DNA of 64,000 bases from Planctomycetia bacterium (GCA_016191115.1 JACPPG010000067.1:1-64000), one strand, 5' to 3'. Counted from the first letter of the stretch, positions 53,062-62,126 are shown. Notes: generated by a model not told the origin, from the sequence alone. Numbers and translations are program-made.

Positions 53062-53185
53062 AGGAGAACTGCAAAGTCCTGGGAGAGGGGGTCAGGCACA
53101 TTTGTCGGCCATAGGTCCTTCGGAAGAATTGAGAACGGCATGTGCCGACAAAATGAGCCAGACCCCGGGCTTTGCAGTTCTCCCG
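53062..53185. mobile_element. element B, copy 1
   Basis: 124 bp with near-terminal inverted repeats GGAGAACTGCAAAG (53063-53076) and CTTTGCAGTTCTCC (53170-53183), flanked by CGCATCAC (53054-53061 and 53186-53193). Inside is GGGGTCAGGCACATTT / AAATGAGCCAGACCCC, another imperfect palindrome. Non-coding. It directly adjoins element A. Confidence 0.7.
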
Positions 53186-53189
53186 CGCA

Positions 53190-55082
53190 TCACTCGGCCA
53201 TGGCCCGGCGGTGCCCCTCTTGTACGTTAACGCGCCAGGCCAAGGCTCCGCCGACGACGAAGAATACGAGCAGGCTGACGATCGCCAGATTCGCCTGGCC
53301 GGTCCAGTGCAGGATGGAGACGAACAAGATCGGTCCGGCGACGCTCGTGGCCTTGCCCGACAGGTTGAAAAAGCCGAAAAACTCGCCGCTGCGGCTGGCG
53401 GGGGTCATCAACCCCATGATGGCACGGCTGACGCTTTGGATGCCTCCCATCACAAGCGCCAGGACAACGCCGAGGGCCCAGAATTGCATCCGCGTGGTGA
53501 TGACGTACGTCTCGCCCATCACGTGAAACTGCATTTTGGTTCCGATGAAGAAAGCGGCCACGAGCCAGGCCACGTAGATGCCGATGCACAGCATCAGCGT
53601 CGGCTTTTCGCCCATCTTGCCGGCCAGCCAGCCCATCAGAAGCGCGCCCGGCATGGACACGAACTGGATCATCAGCACGACGAGCACCAGTTCGCTGGCG
53701 GTAATGTGCACCACCGCGGTGGCGAACAGGCCGGCCTGCGTGATGATTGTCTGCACGCCGTCGTTATAGATCAGGAAGGCGATCAGAAAGAGAAACAGCG
53801 CCCGGTAGACACGAACGCTGGCGAGCGTCGTCCCCACCTGGCGGAATGCGCTCTGGGCCGTCTTGGCGAACGATTGCCGCCCGACGCTGGGCGTACCCCG
53901 GTCGCGCAGAATGATGATCGTCGGCAGGCTGAACAGTCCCCACCACAGGCCCATGATCACGAGGCCCGCTTGCAGCCGCGGGACCTCGACGCTGTCGAGG
54001 CTGCCCAACTCGCCGGGAGCGTTCAGAAAACCGTAGCTCAGCTCGTGAGGCAATTCTTCGGCGGGGATGTTCTTGGCGTGCTCTTTCAGGCTCGCCTCGT
54101 CGTGGACGCCGAACTCGTCCGCCTCGGTCGCCCACAGCGAACGATCGGCCGCCGCGGAGCCGGACGTCCCGAAGTCGAACAGAAGGGGCGCGGGTAGCGC
54201 TGATCCCTCGATCGAGAGACCATTGAGCACGACGTCGGCCGGCGCGCCGCGGGCCGGCTCGACGAGCACGGTGAGCCGGTTCTCGCTCACGGTGGCAGGA
54301 TAGGTCCGCGTGACGATCTCACCCTTGGCCGTGCTGATGGTGTCGACCGGAAGGCCCTGAATCGCGATGCCCAGCCCCTTCCGGGCGGCGATCGCGTCGC
54401 CGATCGTCAGCGATAGCTCATAGTCCCCCGGCGGAAGCTCGACCGCGAACTCGACGCGCGGACCGTGAACGAAATCGCGCTTTAGCGCGTCGGCGTCCGC
54501 GAGACCCAGCTTTCCGCCGAACTGCAGGACCAGAATCGCCGCGATCAGCGCCAAACCCCCGCCGATGTAACCGAGCGCGAAACCGTAGCTCGACACCCGG
54601 TTCATCGACTTCTCGTCGGCGATCTCCGGGAGAAAGGCATTGTAGAACCCCCACGCCATTTCGTAGCCCAGGTTGGTGATCACGAACAAGCCGGCGACCA
54701 CCCAGGGAAAATGGGGTGAGACGAAGCCCATCGCTACTGCCGCCACGGCCGCTGGCAGCGTCGTCCACGCCAGCCAGGCCCGCTTGTTGGCGCGGGCATC
54801 GGCCATCGCGCCGACCACCGGGCTCAACAGCGCGGAACAGAACATCGTCAGCCCGATGCCGTACCCGTACAGCACGTCTCCCCCACGGTTGGGTAGAACC
54901 ACCTGCGTTAGATACTTCATGACGATCGTGATCTGCAGCGTCGAATAGGCGCTGTTGGCCCAGTCGTAGAGCGTCCAGGCGAAGATCTCACGCTTCTTCA
55001 CTGGACGGGCGGGCGGCGGTGCGGCGTCGGTCGTCAAGGGCGCGTGGCCGAGGAGGATGGGAGGATGAATGCAAAACGGCAA
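53190..55082 (-). CDS. MFS transporter (UMF1-like) with an inserted galactose-binding-like domain
   Basis: About 630 residues with some 12 membrane segments in two groups: KREIFAWTLYDWANSAYSTL is the UMF1 N-terminal signature, and the second group begins near LQAGLVIMGLWWGLFSLPTI. Between them, after the fifth or sixth helix (about residues 200-360), lies a soluble domain: DALKRDFVHGPRVEFAVELP, YELSLTIGDAIAARKG, ADVVLNGLSIEG, then FDFGTSGSAAADRS. The motifs match the beta-sandwich carbohydrate-binding module of rhamnogalacturonan esterases, in swapped order. The start codon is uncertain (TTG at 55082 or later). Confidence 0.8.
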   Translation of the reverse strand: MPFCIHPPILLGHAPLTTDAAPPPARPVKKREIFAWTLYDWANSAYSTLQITIVMKYLTQVVLPNRGGDVLYGYGIGLTMFCSALLSPVVGAMADARANKRAWLAWTTLPAAVAAVAMGFVSPHFPWVVAGLFVITNLGYEMAWGFYNAFLPEIADEKSMNRVSSYGFALGYIGGGLALIAAILVLQFGGKLGLADADALKRDFVHGPRVEFAVELPPGDYELSLTIGDAIAARKGLGIAIQGLPVDTISTAKGEIVTRTYPATVSENRLTVLVEPARGAPADVVLNGLSIEGSALPAPLLFDFGTSGSAAADRSLWATEADEFGVHDEASLKEHAKNIPAEELPHELSYGFLNAPGELGSLDSVEVPRLQAGLVIMGLWWGLFSLPTIIILRDRGTPSVGRQSFAKTAQSAFRQVGTTLASVRVYRALFLFLIAFLIYNDGVQTIITQAGLFATAVVHITASELVLVVLMIQFVSMPGALLMGWLAGKMGEKPTLMLCIGIYVAWLVAAFFIGTKMQFHVMGETYVITTRMQFWALGVVLALVMGGIQSVSRAIMGLMTPASRSGEFFGFFNLSGKATSVAGPILFVSILHWTGQANLAIVSLLVFFVVGGALAWRVNVQEGHRRAMAE

Positions 55083-55170
55083 TGACGGGCCGCCACATTA
55101 TGGTGGAGTGCCGCGGCCGGCAGCAAGGCGGGTTTCGCGCGTCGACCGGGTGAAGCGCGGCGCCCGCCAG

Positions 55171-55199
55171 TTAGCCCCCGGTGATTCACCGGGGGCTAA
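55171..55199. terminator. perfect palindrome between convergently spaced minus genes
   Basis: TTAGCCCCCGGTGA-T-TCACCGGGGGCTAA: 14-bp arms with one spacer base. It sits between the PEP-CTERM gene stop (55234) and the transporter start (55082), a fitting place for a transcription-ending hairpin, though there is no T run. The same sequence type recurs in planctomycete genomes in my memory. Confidence 0.5.
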
Positions 55200-55233
55200 G
55201 ACGCGCCGCGGATCAGCCGCATCGTGTATCGCG

Positions 55234-56565
55234 CTATTGAGCTGGCACAAAGCCGCACCGCGACGCCGCGGCGCACAACATCGTCAGGAGCGCCAGCGCG
55301 AGCGTGCCTGGCTCGGGCACGGCCGCGGCGGCCGGCGGCAGATCGCACGTTTCCAGATAGTGGGCCGCCACGACCTGGATGTCGGAAATGTCCACGATTC
55401 CGTCGCCGTTGGCGTCGCCGTCGGGCCCGGCCGTCAGCCAGTTGGTGGCCATGACCTGAATGTCGGAGACGTCGACGATCCCGTCGGCGTTCTCGTCGCC
55501 GGGGCGGAAGACCGTGGCCTGAAAAATCTCGTCGGCGCCCAGCGCCCCACCTTGCCATACCACATGGCAACCGGAGATTTGCGGGTTGCTGTTATTGAAG
55601 CTCGTGTTGGTCAACTGGGTGATCCGCACGCCGTCATAGTAGAAAATCTGGTCGAACGAGCCGTCGTTCCCCACCCACACCACGCTAGTGCCGGAGATCT
55701 GCGGATTCTGGTCGCGCAGCGGGTTGATGCTGATCGGCACGGTGCTCGTGCCGTTATACAAGTAGATTTGGAAGTCGGGAAACGTGCCGCCCCACCACAC
55801 GACGTTCGAGCCATCGATCTGCGGAGCGAAATCCGAAAAGCTGTTGTTGCTCAGGTTCAGCGGCGTCGGATTGGCCGTCTGATAGATCTCGCGGTCCGTG
55901 GTCATCGTCCCCTTGAAGCCCTCCCACACGACCGTGCCCGTAGAGGAAACGCGCGGGTTGTTGATCGCCAGCGTGCTCGACGCGACGGGCGTGGAGGTCA
56001 CGCCGTCGAAGAGCATGATCTGCTGGTTGGGCGTGCTGTCATGGATCCACGCCACATAGTTGCCGTTGATGGTCGGTGCTCCGTCGAACACCGTGTCGTT
56101 GGTCAGTGGCGTAGCGGTCGAGCCGTCGTAGTACATCACTTCCAGGCCCGTGCCGCTGCCGCGCTGCCAGACGACCTGCGAACCGGAGATCTTGGGCAGC
56201 TCGTCGCGCAGAGCGTCATTGGTCAGGGGAGCGGTCGTGGTGCCGTTGAAGAGAAAGATCTCCCGCGTCGTGGCGTCGGCGCCGGTCTGCGCCCACCACA
56301 CGACGTTCGAACCGGAGATATTCGGGTCCATGTCGTTGTAACTGTTGGTGGTCAGCGGCGCGGTTGTCGTGCCGTCGTAGAAGAAGACCTCGCGGTCAGT
56401 GCCGCCGGAGGGGATGCCCCACCAGGTGATATTGTGGCCGGAGACCTGCGGGTCGCCGTCGAAGGTCGTGTTGGTGGTGAGCTGGTCGGAGACGAACTTG
56501 GCGGCCACCGCCGGCCGGCCAACGAGAAGCACGACGCAAGCGAACGCACAAAGGAGGTATTTCAT
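55234..56565 (-). CDS. PEP-CTERM secreted beta-propeller protein with dockerin repeats
   Basis: 443 residues. Signal peptide (YLLCAFACVVLLVGRPAVA) from the start at 56565, which has GAGGCGGAG upstream. Residues about 25-360 are eight repeats of the TolB-like form DPQVSGHNITWWG ... REVFFYDGTTTAPLT, each about 45 residues. Then come two dockerin type I repeats (ENADGIVDVSDIQVMATNWL, ANGDGIVDISDIQVVAAHYL) and a PEP-CTERM signal (VPEPGTLALALLTMLCA). It would be anchored or processed at the surface by an exosortase, which is not in this window. Confidence 0.85.
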   Translation of the reverse strand: MKYLLCAFACVVLLVGRPAVAAKFVSDQLTTNTTFDGDPQVSGHNITWWGIPSGGTDREVFFYDGTTTAPLTTNSYNDMDPNISGSNVVWWAQTGADATTREIFLFNGTTTAPLTNDALRDELPKISGSQVVWQRGSGTGLEVMYYDGSTATPLTNDTVFDGAPTINGNYVAWIHDSTPNQQIMLFDGVTSTPVASSTLAINNPRVSSTGTVVWEGFKGTMTTDREIYQTANPTPLNLSNNSFSDFAPQIDGSNVVWWGGTFPDFQIYLYNGTSTVPISINPLRDQNPQISGTSVVWVGNDGSFDQIFYYDGVRITQLTNTSFNNSNPQISGCHVVWQGGALGADEIFQATVFRPGDENADGIVDVSDIQVMATNWLTAGPDGDANGDGIVDISDIQVVAAHYLETCDLPPAAAAVPEPGTLALALLTMLCAAASRCGFVPAQ

Positions 56566-56698
56566 GGTCTCCGCCTCAAAGGAAGATAAGACTACCACGA
56601 TCGGACCGCCCGCCGAGCGGCGTCGTCCGATGCGCCGATTGCCGTGCACCAGCGTAGCCGGTCGCGGCTGCCGGTGCACGCATTTCCTGCGCTTGTGC

Positions 56699-56830
56699 AG
56701 GAGAACTGCAAAGTCCGGGGAGAGGGGGTCAGGCAGTCAGGCACATTTTTTCGGCCGAAGGTCCTTTCGAAAGAATTGAAAGCCGCGCGTGCCGAAAAAT
56801 GCGCCAGACCCCGGACTTTGCAGTTCACCG
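56699..56830. mobile_element. element B, copy 2
   Basis: Same element as 53062: GGAGAACTGCAAAGTCC at the left and GGACTTTGCAGTTC at the right, with GGGGTCAGGCA...GCCAGACCCC inside. The right terminus is changed to ACCG. It abuts element A copy 2 as in the other locus but in the reverse order. Confidence 0.65.
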
Positions 56831-56841
56831 GGGGCCAAATA

Positions 56842-56998
56842 CAGGGCCGTTCACAGATTCAAGCTTGCCGGCGGCGCACCGGCGGGAAAGTGGAACAGGC
56901 ACCGAGACGAAACGTTGGTCTGAAAGGGCTTGCGCTGTTTATGCTCGGAGTCAGTCCCATTTTCCCGCCTCGCCATTTTGAAAAACAGAATGGCCCGG
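56842..56998 (+). mobile_element. element A, copy with 10-bp target duplication
   Basis: 157 bp from CAGGGCCGTTC to GAATGGCCCGG, flanked by GGGCCAAATA on both sides (56832-56841 and 56999-57008). It is about 90% like the copy at 52896 by eye, in the opposite orientation. Non-coding. Bases 56566-57111 contain no gene. Confidence 0.78.
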
Positions 56999-57111
56999 GG
57001 GCCAAATAGCCATTGCTTGACCGCGCCGCGTGGCGAGCGCAAGATGATCCGCACGGTGTCGCCCCAAGCGGCGCCGGCGCATCCGCATCCCCAAATTGCC
57101 TGGAGCCTTCC

Positions 57112-58137
57112 ATGACCCTTCATCGTTTGTGCGCTGCGATTGTAGGACCGCTGGCCGTGATGCTCGTCAGCGCGGCCGACGGGGCCGACAAGAAGGTTTA
57201 TCCCTCCTTCGGCACCATCGATCGCCAGGACCCGCGCTTCGACCAGCTCATCCCCAAGGACGCCGTGCTGGAAAAGCTGGCCGAGGGCTTCGACTGGTCC
57301 GAAGGGCCCGCGTGGGACAAGAAGAACGGTTGCCTGCTCTTCTCCGACATCCCGCCCAATAGCGTCATGAAATGGAAGGAAGGGGAAGGCGTCACGCTGT
57401 TCCTGAAGCCGAGCGGTTACACCGGCAAGGCGCAGCGCGGCGGCGAGCCAGGCTCGAACGGCCTGGTGTTCGACCCCGCGGGCCGGCTGGTCCTCTGCCA
57501 GCACGGCGACCGCAAGATCGCCCGGCTTACGCCGCAGAAGACGTTCGAAACGCTGGCCGACCGGTACGACGGCAAGCGCTTCAACAGCCCCAACGACGCC
57601 ACGTTCAAATCCAACGGCGACCTGTACTTCACCGACCCGCCGTACGGTCTGGAAGGTCTTAACGACGACCCGGCCAAGGAGCTCAAATTCAACGGCGTCT
57701 ACCGGCTGGCGAAGGACGGCACCGTGACCCTGCTTACTAAGGAAATGACCTTCCCCAACGGCATTGCCTTCTCACCCGACGAGAAGACGCTGTACGTCGC
57801 GCAGTCCGATCCGAAGCAGCCGATCTGGAAGGCCTTCGACGTCAAGGCCGACGGCACGTTGGGCAGCAGCCGCGTGTTCGCCGACGGCACGGCCTGGCAG
57901 CAGGCCGGCAAGAAAGGCCTGCCCGACGGCATGAAGGTCGACGCAAAGGGAAACGTCTTCGCCACGGGGCCGGGCGGCGTCCACGTTTTCGCGCCCGACG
58001 GGGCCCACCTGGGCAGCATCGACTCGGGCGAGGCCACGGCCAATTGCGGCTGGGGCGAGGACGGCACCGTGCTCTACATCACCTCGGACATGTACCTGTG
58101 CCGGGTGAAAACGGCGACGAAGGGGAAGGGGTTTTAG
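57112..58137 (+). CDS. SMP-30 / gluconolactonase-family protein
   Basis: 341 residues, exported (LCAAIVGPLAVMLVSAADGA; start at 57112 with GGAG upstream). It is a six-blade beta-propeller of the SMP-30/gluconolactonase type: LAEGFDWSEGPAWDKKNGCL, GRLVLCQHGDRKIARLTPQK, FNSPNDATFKSNGDLYFTDP (metal Asn/Asp site), FPNGIAFSPDEKTLYVAQSD, LPDGMKVDAKGNVFATGPGG, NCGWGEDGTVLYITSD. Such enzymes open sugar lactones using a divalent metal. Substrate unknown. Confidence 0.88.
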   Translation: MTLHRLCAAIVGPLAVMLVSAADGADKKVYPSFGTIDRQDPRFDQLIPKDAVLEKLAEGFDWSEGPAWDKKNGCLLFSDIPPNSVMKWKEGEGVTLFLKPSGYTGKAQRGGEPGSNGLVFDPAGRLVLCQHGDRKIARLTPQKTFETLADRYDGKRFNSPNDATFKSNGDLYFTDPPYGLEGLNDDPAKELKFNGVYRLAKDGTVTLLTKEMTFPNGIAFSPDEKTLYVAQSDPKQPIWKAFDVKADGTLGSSRVFADGTAWQQAGKKGLPDGMKVDAKGNVFATGPGGVHVFAPDGAHLGSIDSGEATANCGWGEDGTVLYITSDMYLCRVKTATKGKGF

Positions 58138-58269
58138 GAACCCACAAGCGCATGGTTGGTAAAGCTGTACTATACTGACGCCGAATCCGGCGGCGTACTT
58201 CTGCGGAGCAGATCATGCCCAATGCTAAAGAGACCATGGTCAGGAGGAAATTGAGCGGAGAATCCTCTC

Positions 58270-58566
58270 TTGGCGCAAGTAGCGTGGACCGAGGAAGCGG
58301 AGCGCTGGCGCCGGGATATTTTTGACTACATAGCCGAAGACGACGAAACCGCCGCCAGTAAAGCCGTTCAAGGAATTGTCGCAAGGGAGGCGCTGTTGGG
58401 TCGTGTTCCCGAGCTTGGCTACTGGTACGATCAGCGTGACGACCGGAATGTGCGCATCGTGCTGTGCGGACATTACCGTATCGCTTACGCAGTCAAGCCC
58501 GACGGCAATATCGATGTCGTCGGAGTCTTTCATGCGTCGCTCGATATCGAACGGTACATGCTGTAA
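58270..58566 (+). CDS. ParE/RelE-family toxin-like protein without visible antitoxin
   Basis: 98 residues of the ParE fold (VAWTEEAERWRRDIFDYIAE, LLGRVPELGYWYDQRDDRNV, RIVLCGHYRIAYAVKPDGNI). The start is a TTG with GGAG eight bases before it. ParE-like toxins act on DNA gyrase, related RelE ones cut mRNA. The 130 bases upstream hold only a short frame (MPNAKETMVRRKLSGE), which is not a recognisable antitoxin, and downstream is an AAA ATPase. It may be a solitary or decayed module. Confidence 0.65.
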   Translation: MAQVAWTEEAERWRRDIFDYIAEDDETAASKAVQGIVAREALLGRVPELGYWYDQRDDRNVRIVLCGHYRIAYAVKPDGNIDVVGVFHASLDIERYML

Positions 58567-58729
58567 CCCGTCCGCACAGGTCAGACCAGCGCAAGACAAG
58601 TAACTGGCGCCTGACCGCGGAACTTCTCTTGCTGGGCGGAAACGGCGATGCCGTCGCAGTCGCATAGGCTTCAAACAGTAGCAACGGAGTAAGACAGGGT
58701 AGCCTGACCCAGCCAAGGCCACTTCTCGC

Positions 58730-60208
58730 GTGCTCGACCAGCTAAAACTTTTCGTTCGGTCCGGCTACTCGCTTTTGGCCGTGACGACGCGCGACGAGCA
58801 GCGGGCCGTCGACGTCGTGCGCCGCGTCGCCGAAGGCCTGTCGCTCTTGTTGTTCGAGTGGAGCATCACGTCGGGACTGGTGCAGATGCGCCCGTCGCAG
58901 GTGGCCACTACGGTCGGTCCCGGCAATCCGACGCTGGCGCTTGCGCACGTGCTCGAGAATCGCTACCCGAACGCAATTTACGTGTTCAAGGACCTCGCGG
59001 CGCACTCGCGCGATCCTTTCGTGCAGCGGCAGCTTCGCGATATTTCCGAGCTGCACAACCCGACCGTGGTGCTGATCAACGCTGACCAACTGCCCGAGCC
59101 GCTGCGCCGCCTGGCGGTGCCCCTGGCGCTGCGGTTGCCGGACACGGCCGAATTGGAGCAGGTCGTTCGCGATACGTTTCGCGAAGTCAGGAACCAAAGT
59201 CTCCGTGAAGTAACCTCGGGGCTCACGAAGCGCGGGCTGGATCAATTGGTGCAGTCGCTCCGCGGCCTGACGCGGTCCGACGCGGCGCGGGTGGTGGCCG
59301 CTGCCATCCATCAAGACGACTCCCTGTCCGATGCCGATCTGCCGCTGGTGGTCGAGACCAAGCGCAACCTGCTGCAGGCCGCCGGCTGCCTGGAATCGGT
59401 CGCCGTCAACGTCGGCAGCGATGAAATGGGCGGCCTCGACAATTTGAAATCCTGGTTGACGATGCGACGCGGCGGATTGACGGCAAAAGCGCGGGCCTAC
59501 GGCCTTGATCCGCCGCGCGGGATGCTGCTCCTGGGCGTGCAAGGCTGCGGCAAGAGCCTGTGTGCCAAGATCGTGGCGGCGGAGTGGCACATGCCCCTTT
59601 TGCGGATGGACCCTGGCGTTTTGTATCAGAAGTTCATTGGCGAAAGCGAGAACCGGCTGCGCGAGGCCCTGGCCCAGGCCGAGGCCATGGCCCCCGTCGT
59701 TCTGTGGATCGATGAGATCGAGAAGGCCTTCGCCTCGGCCGGCGTCGAGTCGGCCGACGGAGGGCTGTCGCAGCGCATGTTCGGCACGCTGCTCTCCTGG
59801 ATGCAGGAACACCCGGCGCCAATCTTCATGGTCGCCACGGCCAACAACATCGCGGCGCTACCGCCCGAGTTGATGCGCAAGGGGCGATTCGACGAAGTGT
59901 TCTTCGTCGACTTGCCGGGGCCGGCCGCGCGACGGCAGATTCTCGAGATCCATCTCCGCCGCCGCCACCGCGATCCGGCGCAGTTTGCCCTGGATGATTT
60001 GGTCGCCGCTACCGAAGGCTTCAGCGGCGCCGAGCTGGAGCAGTTGATCGTCACCGCCATGTACAGTGCGTTCTCGGCAGGCGTGGAGCTGGCCGACGAG
60101 CACCTGCGGACACAGGCCCACGCCACGCAACCCCTTTCGGTCCTGATGCGCGAGCGCGTCGTACAGTTGCGGGCTTGGGCGCACGGCCGCTGCGTGCCGG
60201 CGGATTGA
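58730..60208 (+). CDS. Ycf46-like AAA ATPase
   Basis: 492 residues starting at a GTG. The N-terminal about 230 residues are a helical Ycf46-type domain (LKLFVRSGYSLLAVTTRDEQ, LPDTAELEQVVRDTFREVRN). The AAA module (240-450) has Walker A GVQGCGKSLCAKIVAAEW, Walker B VVLWIDEIEKAFASAG, sensor 1 FMVATANNIAALPPELMRKG, the arginine finger region GRFDEVFFVDLPG and the lid VAATEGFSGAELEQLIV. Ycf46-like ATPases are of unclear role, possibly in CO2-related regulation in cyanobacteria. The stop lies one base from the convergent dxs stop. Confidence 0.88.
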   Translation: MLDQLKLFVRSGYSLLAVTTRDEQRAVDVVRRVAEGLSLLLFEWSITSGLVQMRPSQVATTVGPGNPTLALAHVLENRYPNAIYVFKDLAAHSRDPFVQRQLRDISELHNPTVVLINADQLPEPLRRLAVPLALRLPDTAELEQVVRDTFREVRNQSLREVTSGLTKRGLDQLVQSLRGLTRSDAARVVAAAIHQDDSLSDADLPLVVETKRNLLQAAGCLESVAVNVGSDEMGGLDNLKSWLTMRRGGLTAKARAYGLDPPRGMLLLGVQGCGKSLCAKIVAAEWHMPLLRMDPGVLYQKFIGESENRLREALAQAEAMAPVVLWIDEIEKAFASAGVESADGGLSQRMFGTLLSWMQEHPAPIFMVATANNIAALPPELMRKGRFDEVFFVDLPGPAARRQILEIHLRRRHRDPAQFALDDLVAATEGFSGAELEQLIVTAMYSAFSAGVELADEHLRTQAHATQPLSVLMRERVVQLRAWAHGRCVPAD

Positions 60209-60209
60209 C

Positions 60210-62126
60210 TTATCCGGCGCGGCGCTCGTGGCCGCGCACGAGCTGGCCGTCGGTGGCCAGTTCGCGCACCGCGGCCGCGATACCGGCGGCATCGAGGCCC
60301 AGGTCGCCGAGCAGCTCGGCACGTTCGCCGTGCTCGATGAACCGGTCGGGCACGCCCAGGCGACGGACGTGCGCAGCCGGGACACCGGCATCGGCCGCGG
60401 CCTCGAGAACGGCGCTACCGAACCCACCCGCAAGCGCGCCTTCCTCGACGGTGATGACCACGCTGGCCGTCTCGATCGCTCGCAGAATGGTCTCCGTGTC
60501 GAGCGGCTTGACGAAGCGGGCGTTGATCACGCCGACGTCGAGCCCCTCGCCGCGCAGGGTGGCAGCCGCAGAAGCGCATTCGGAGAGGAGCGTGCCACAG
60601 GCGACGAGCATGCAGTCGTGCCCCCAGTCCAGCACTTCCGCGCGTCCCAGCTCGATAGGCGCAAGCGGCCGGTCGACGCGTTGGGCCGTGGCCTTTGGGT
60701 ATCGGAGGGCGGCCGGGCCGTCGTGCTCAAGCGCGAAATCGAGCATCGGCGCCAGGTCCGCCTCGTCGCCGGGCGCCATGACGACCATGTTCGGCAGGAG
60801 GCGCATGTAGCCCAGGTCGAACATGCCGTGGTGCGTGGGTCCGTCGGGTCCCGTCAGTCCGGCGCGGTCGAGCATGAACGTCACCGGCAGGTTCTGCAAC
60901 GCGACTTCCTGGAAGAGCTGGTCGTAGCTGCGCTGCAAGAACGTGCTGTAGATATCGACGACCGGACGCAGACCGCTCTTGGCCTGGCCAGCGGCGAATG
61001 CCACGGCGTGCGATTCGCAAATGCCGGTGTCGAAGAAACGGTCGGGGAAGGTGTCCCGAACGTGCTCGAGATTGTTCCCTTGGCACATGGCGGCGGTCAT
61101 CACCGTAACCTTGGGATTCCGCCGCAACACCGCCTCGATCGCCCGGCTGGCGATGTTGGTGTACGAGGGCGTGGAACTCTTCTTCACGGCCACGGCGCCG
61201 TTCTGCTCGCGCTTGAAAGGGGCCGGCGTGTGGAAGAACACGGGGTCAGCGGCGGCCGGCTGGAATCCGTGCCCCTTTTCGGTCACCACGTGCAAAAGTA
61301 CGGGCCCTTCCACGTCCTTGACCAGCCGTAAGTATTTGCAGAGCTGGCCGATGTTGTGCCCATCGATGGGGCCCATGTAACGGATCCCCAATTCCTCGAA
61401 GAGCATGCCGCCGTGCAGTCCGGCCTTGATCGAGTCGCGAGCTTGCTCCAACAACCGCTCCATCTGGTCGCCCACCAGCGGCACCTTCGAAAGTGCCCGC
61501 GACACCTCCTGCTTGAGTCCGGTGTAGAACGGGTTGAGCCGCAGCCGATCCAGGTAGTCGGCCAGGCCGCCCACGCGCGGGCAGATCGACATCTTGTTGT
61601 CGTTGAGGATCACCAAGAGCCGCTTTTTCAGGCCGCCGGCGTTGTTGAGCGCCTCGAAAACGATGCCCGACGGAAAGGCCCCGTCGCCGATCACGGCCAC
61701 GGCGTGGCGATCCTGCTCGCCCGGCTGAAGATCGTCGCCGCTCTTCATGCCCAGCACCGTCGAGACGCTGCACCCGGCGTGGCCCGTCATGAACAGGTCG
61801 TAGTCGCTCTCGTGCGGGTTGGGGTAGCCCATCAGGCCCCCCTTGGTGCGGATCGTCGAGAACCGACGGTAGCGTCCGGTGATCAGCTTGTGCGGATAGA
61901 TCTGGTGACCCGTGTCCCAGATCAACCGGTCGCGGCTGAAATCGAACACGGTGTGCAGCGCCAGGCACAACTCGACCACGCCCAAGTTCGAGGCGAAATG
62001 CGCCGTGCGGTTGGCGACCACGTTGCACAGCGCTTCGCGCATCTCGGACGCCAATCGCTCCAGCTCGACCAGCGACAAGCGGCGCAGGTCCTTGGGCGAC
62101 TCGATCCGCGAGAGTAACTCGTCCAT
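60210..62126 (-). CDS. dxs: 1-deoxy-D-xylulose-5-phosphate synthase
   Basis: 638 residues, full length for the family. It joins pyruvate and glyceraldehyde 3-phosphate using thiamine diphosphate, the first step of the MEP isoprenoid pathway. Visible motifs: HFASNLGVVELCLALHTVFD, WDTGHQIYPHKLITGR, the GDGAFPSGIVFEALNNAGGL thiamine site, DRAGLTGPDGPTHHGMFDLG and RYPKATAQ. GAGGACC precedes the ATG. It is the last gene of the xseA-xseB-ispA-dxs cluster, which supplies isoprenoids (carotenoids, hopanoid precursors, quinones). Confidence 0.97.
   Translation of the reverse strand: MDELLSRIESPKDLRRLSLVELERLASEMREALCNVVANRTAHFASNLGVVELCLALHTVFDFSRDRLIWDTGHQIYPHKLITGRYRRFSTIRTKGGLMGYPNPHESDYDLFMTGHAGCSVSTVLGMKSGDDLQPGEQDRHAVAVIGDGAFPSGIVFEALNNAGGLKKRLLVILNDNKMSICPRVGGLADYLDRLRLNPFYTGLKQEVSRALSKVPLVGDQMERLLEQARDSIKAGLHGGMLFEELGIRYMGPIDGHNIGQLCKYLRLVKDVEGPVLLHVVTEKGHGFQPAAADPVFFHTPAPFKREQNGAVAVKKSSTPSYTNIASRAIEAVLRRNPKVTVMTAAMCQGNNLEHVRDTFPDRFFDTGICESHAVAFAAGQAKSGLRPVVDIYSTFLQRSYDQLFQEVALQNLPVTFMLDRAGLTGPDGPTHHGMFDLGYMRLLPNMVVMAPGDEADLAPMLDFALEHDGPAALRYPKATAQRVDRPLAPIELGRAEVLDWGHDCMLVACGTLLSECASAAATLRGEGLDVGVINARFVKPLDTETILRAIETASVVITVEEGALAGGFGSAVLEAAADAGVPAAHVRRLGVPDRFIEHGERAELLGDLGLDAAGIAAAVRELATDGQLVRGHERRAG

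Noticed and set aside
52870..53526. 218-codon plus-strand frame
   Set aside because: Its first part is element A and B sequence and the rest is antisense to the transporter.
55069..56589. 506-codon plus-strand frame over the PEP-CTERM gene
   Set aside because: Antisense shadow; Asp/Val/Arg-rich repeats merely mirror the beta-propeller repeats.
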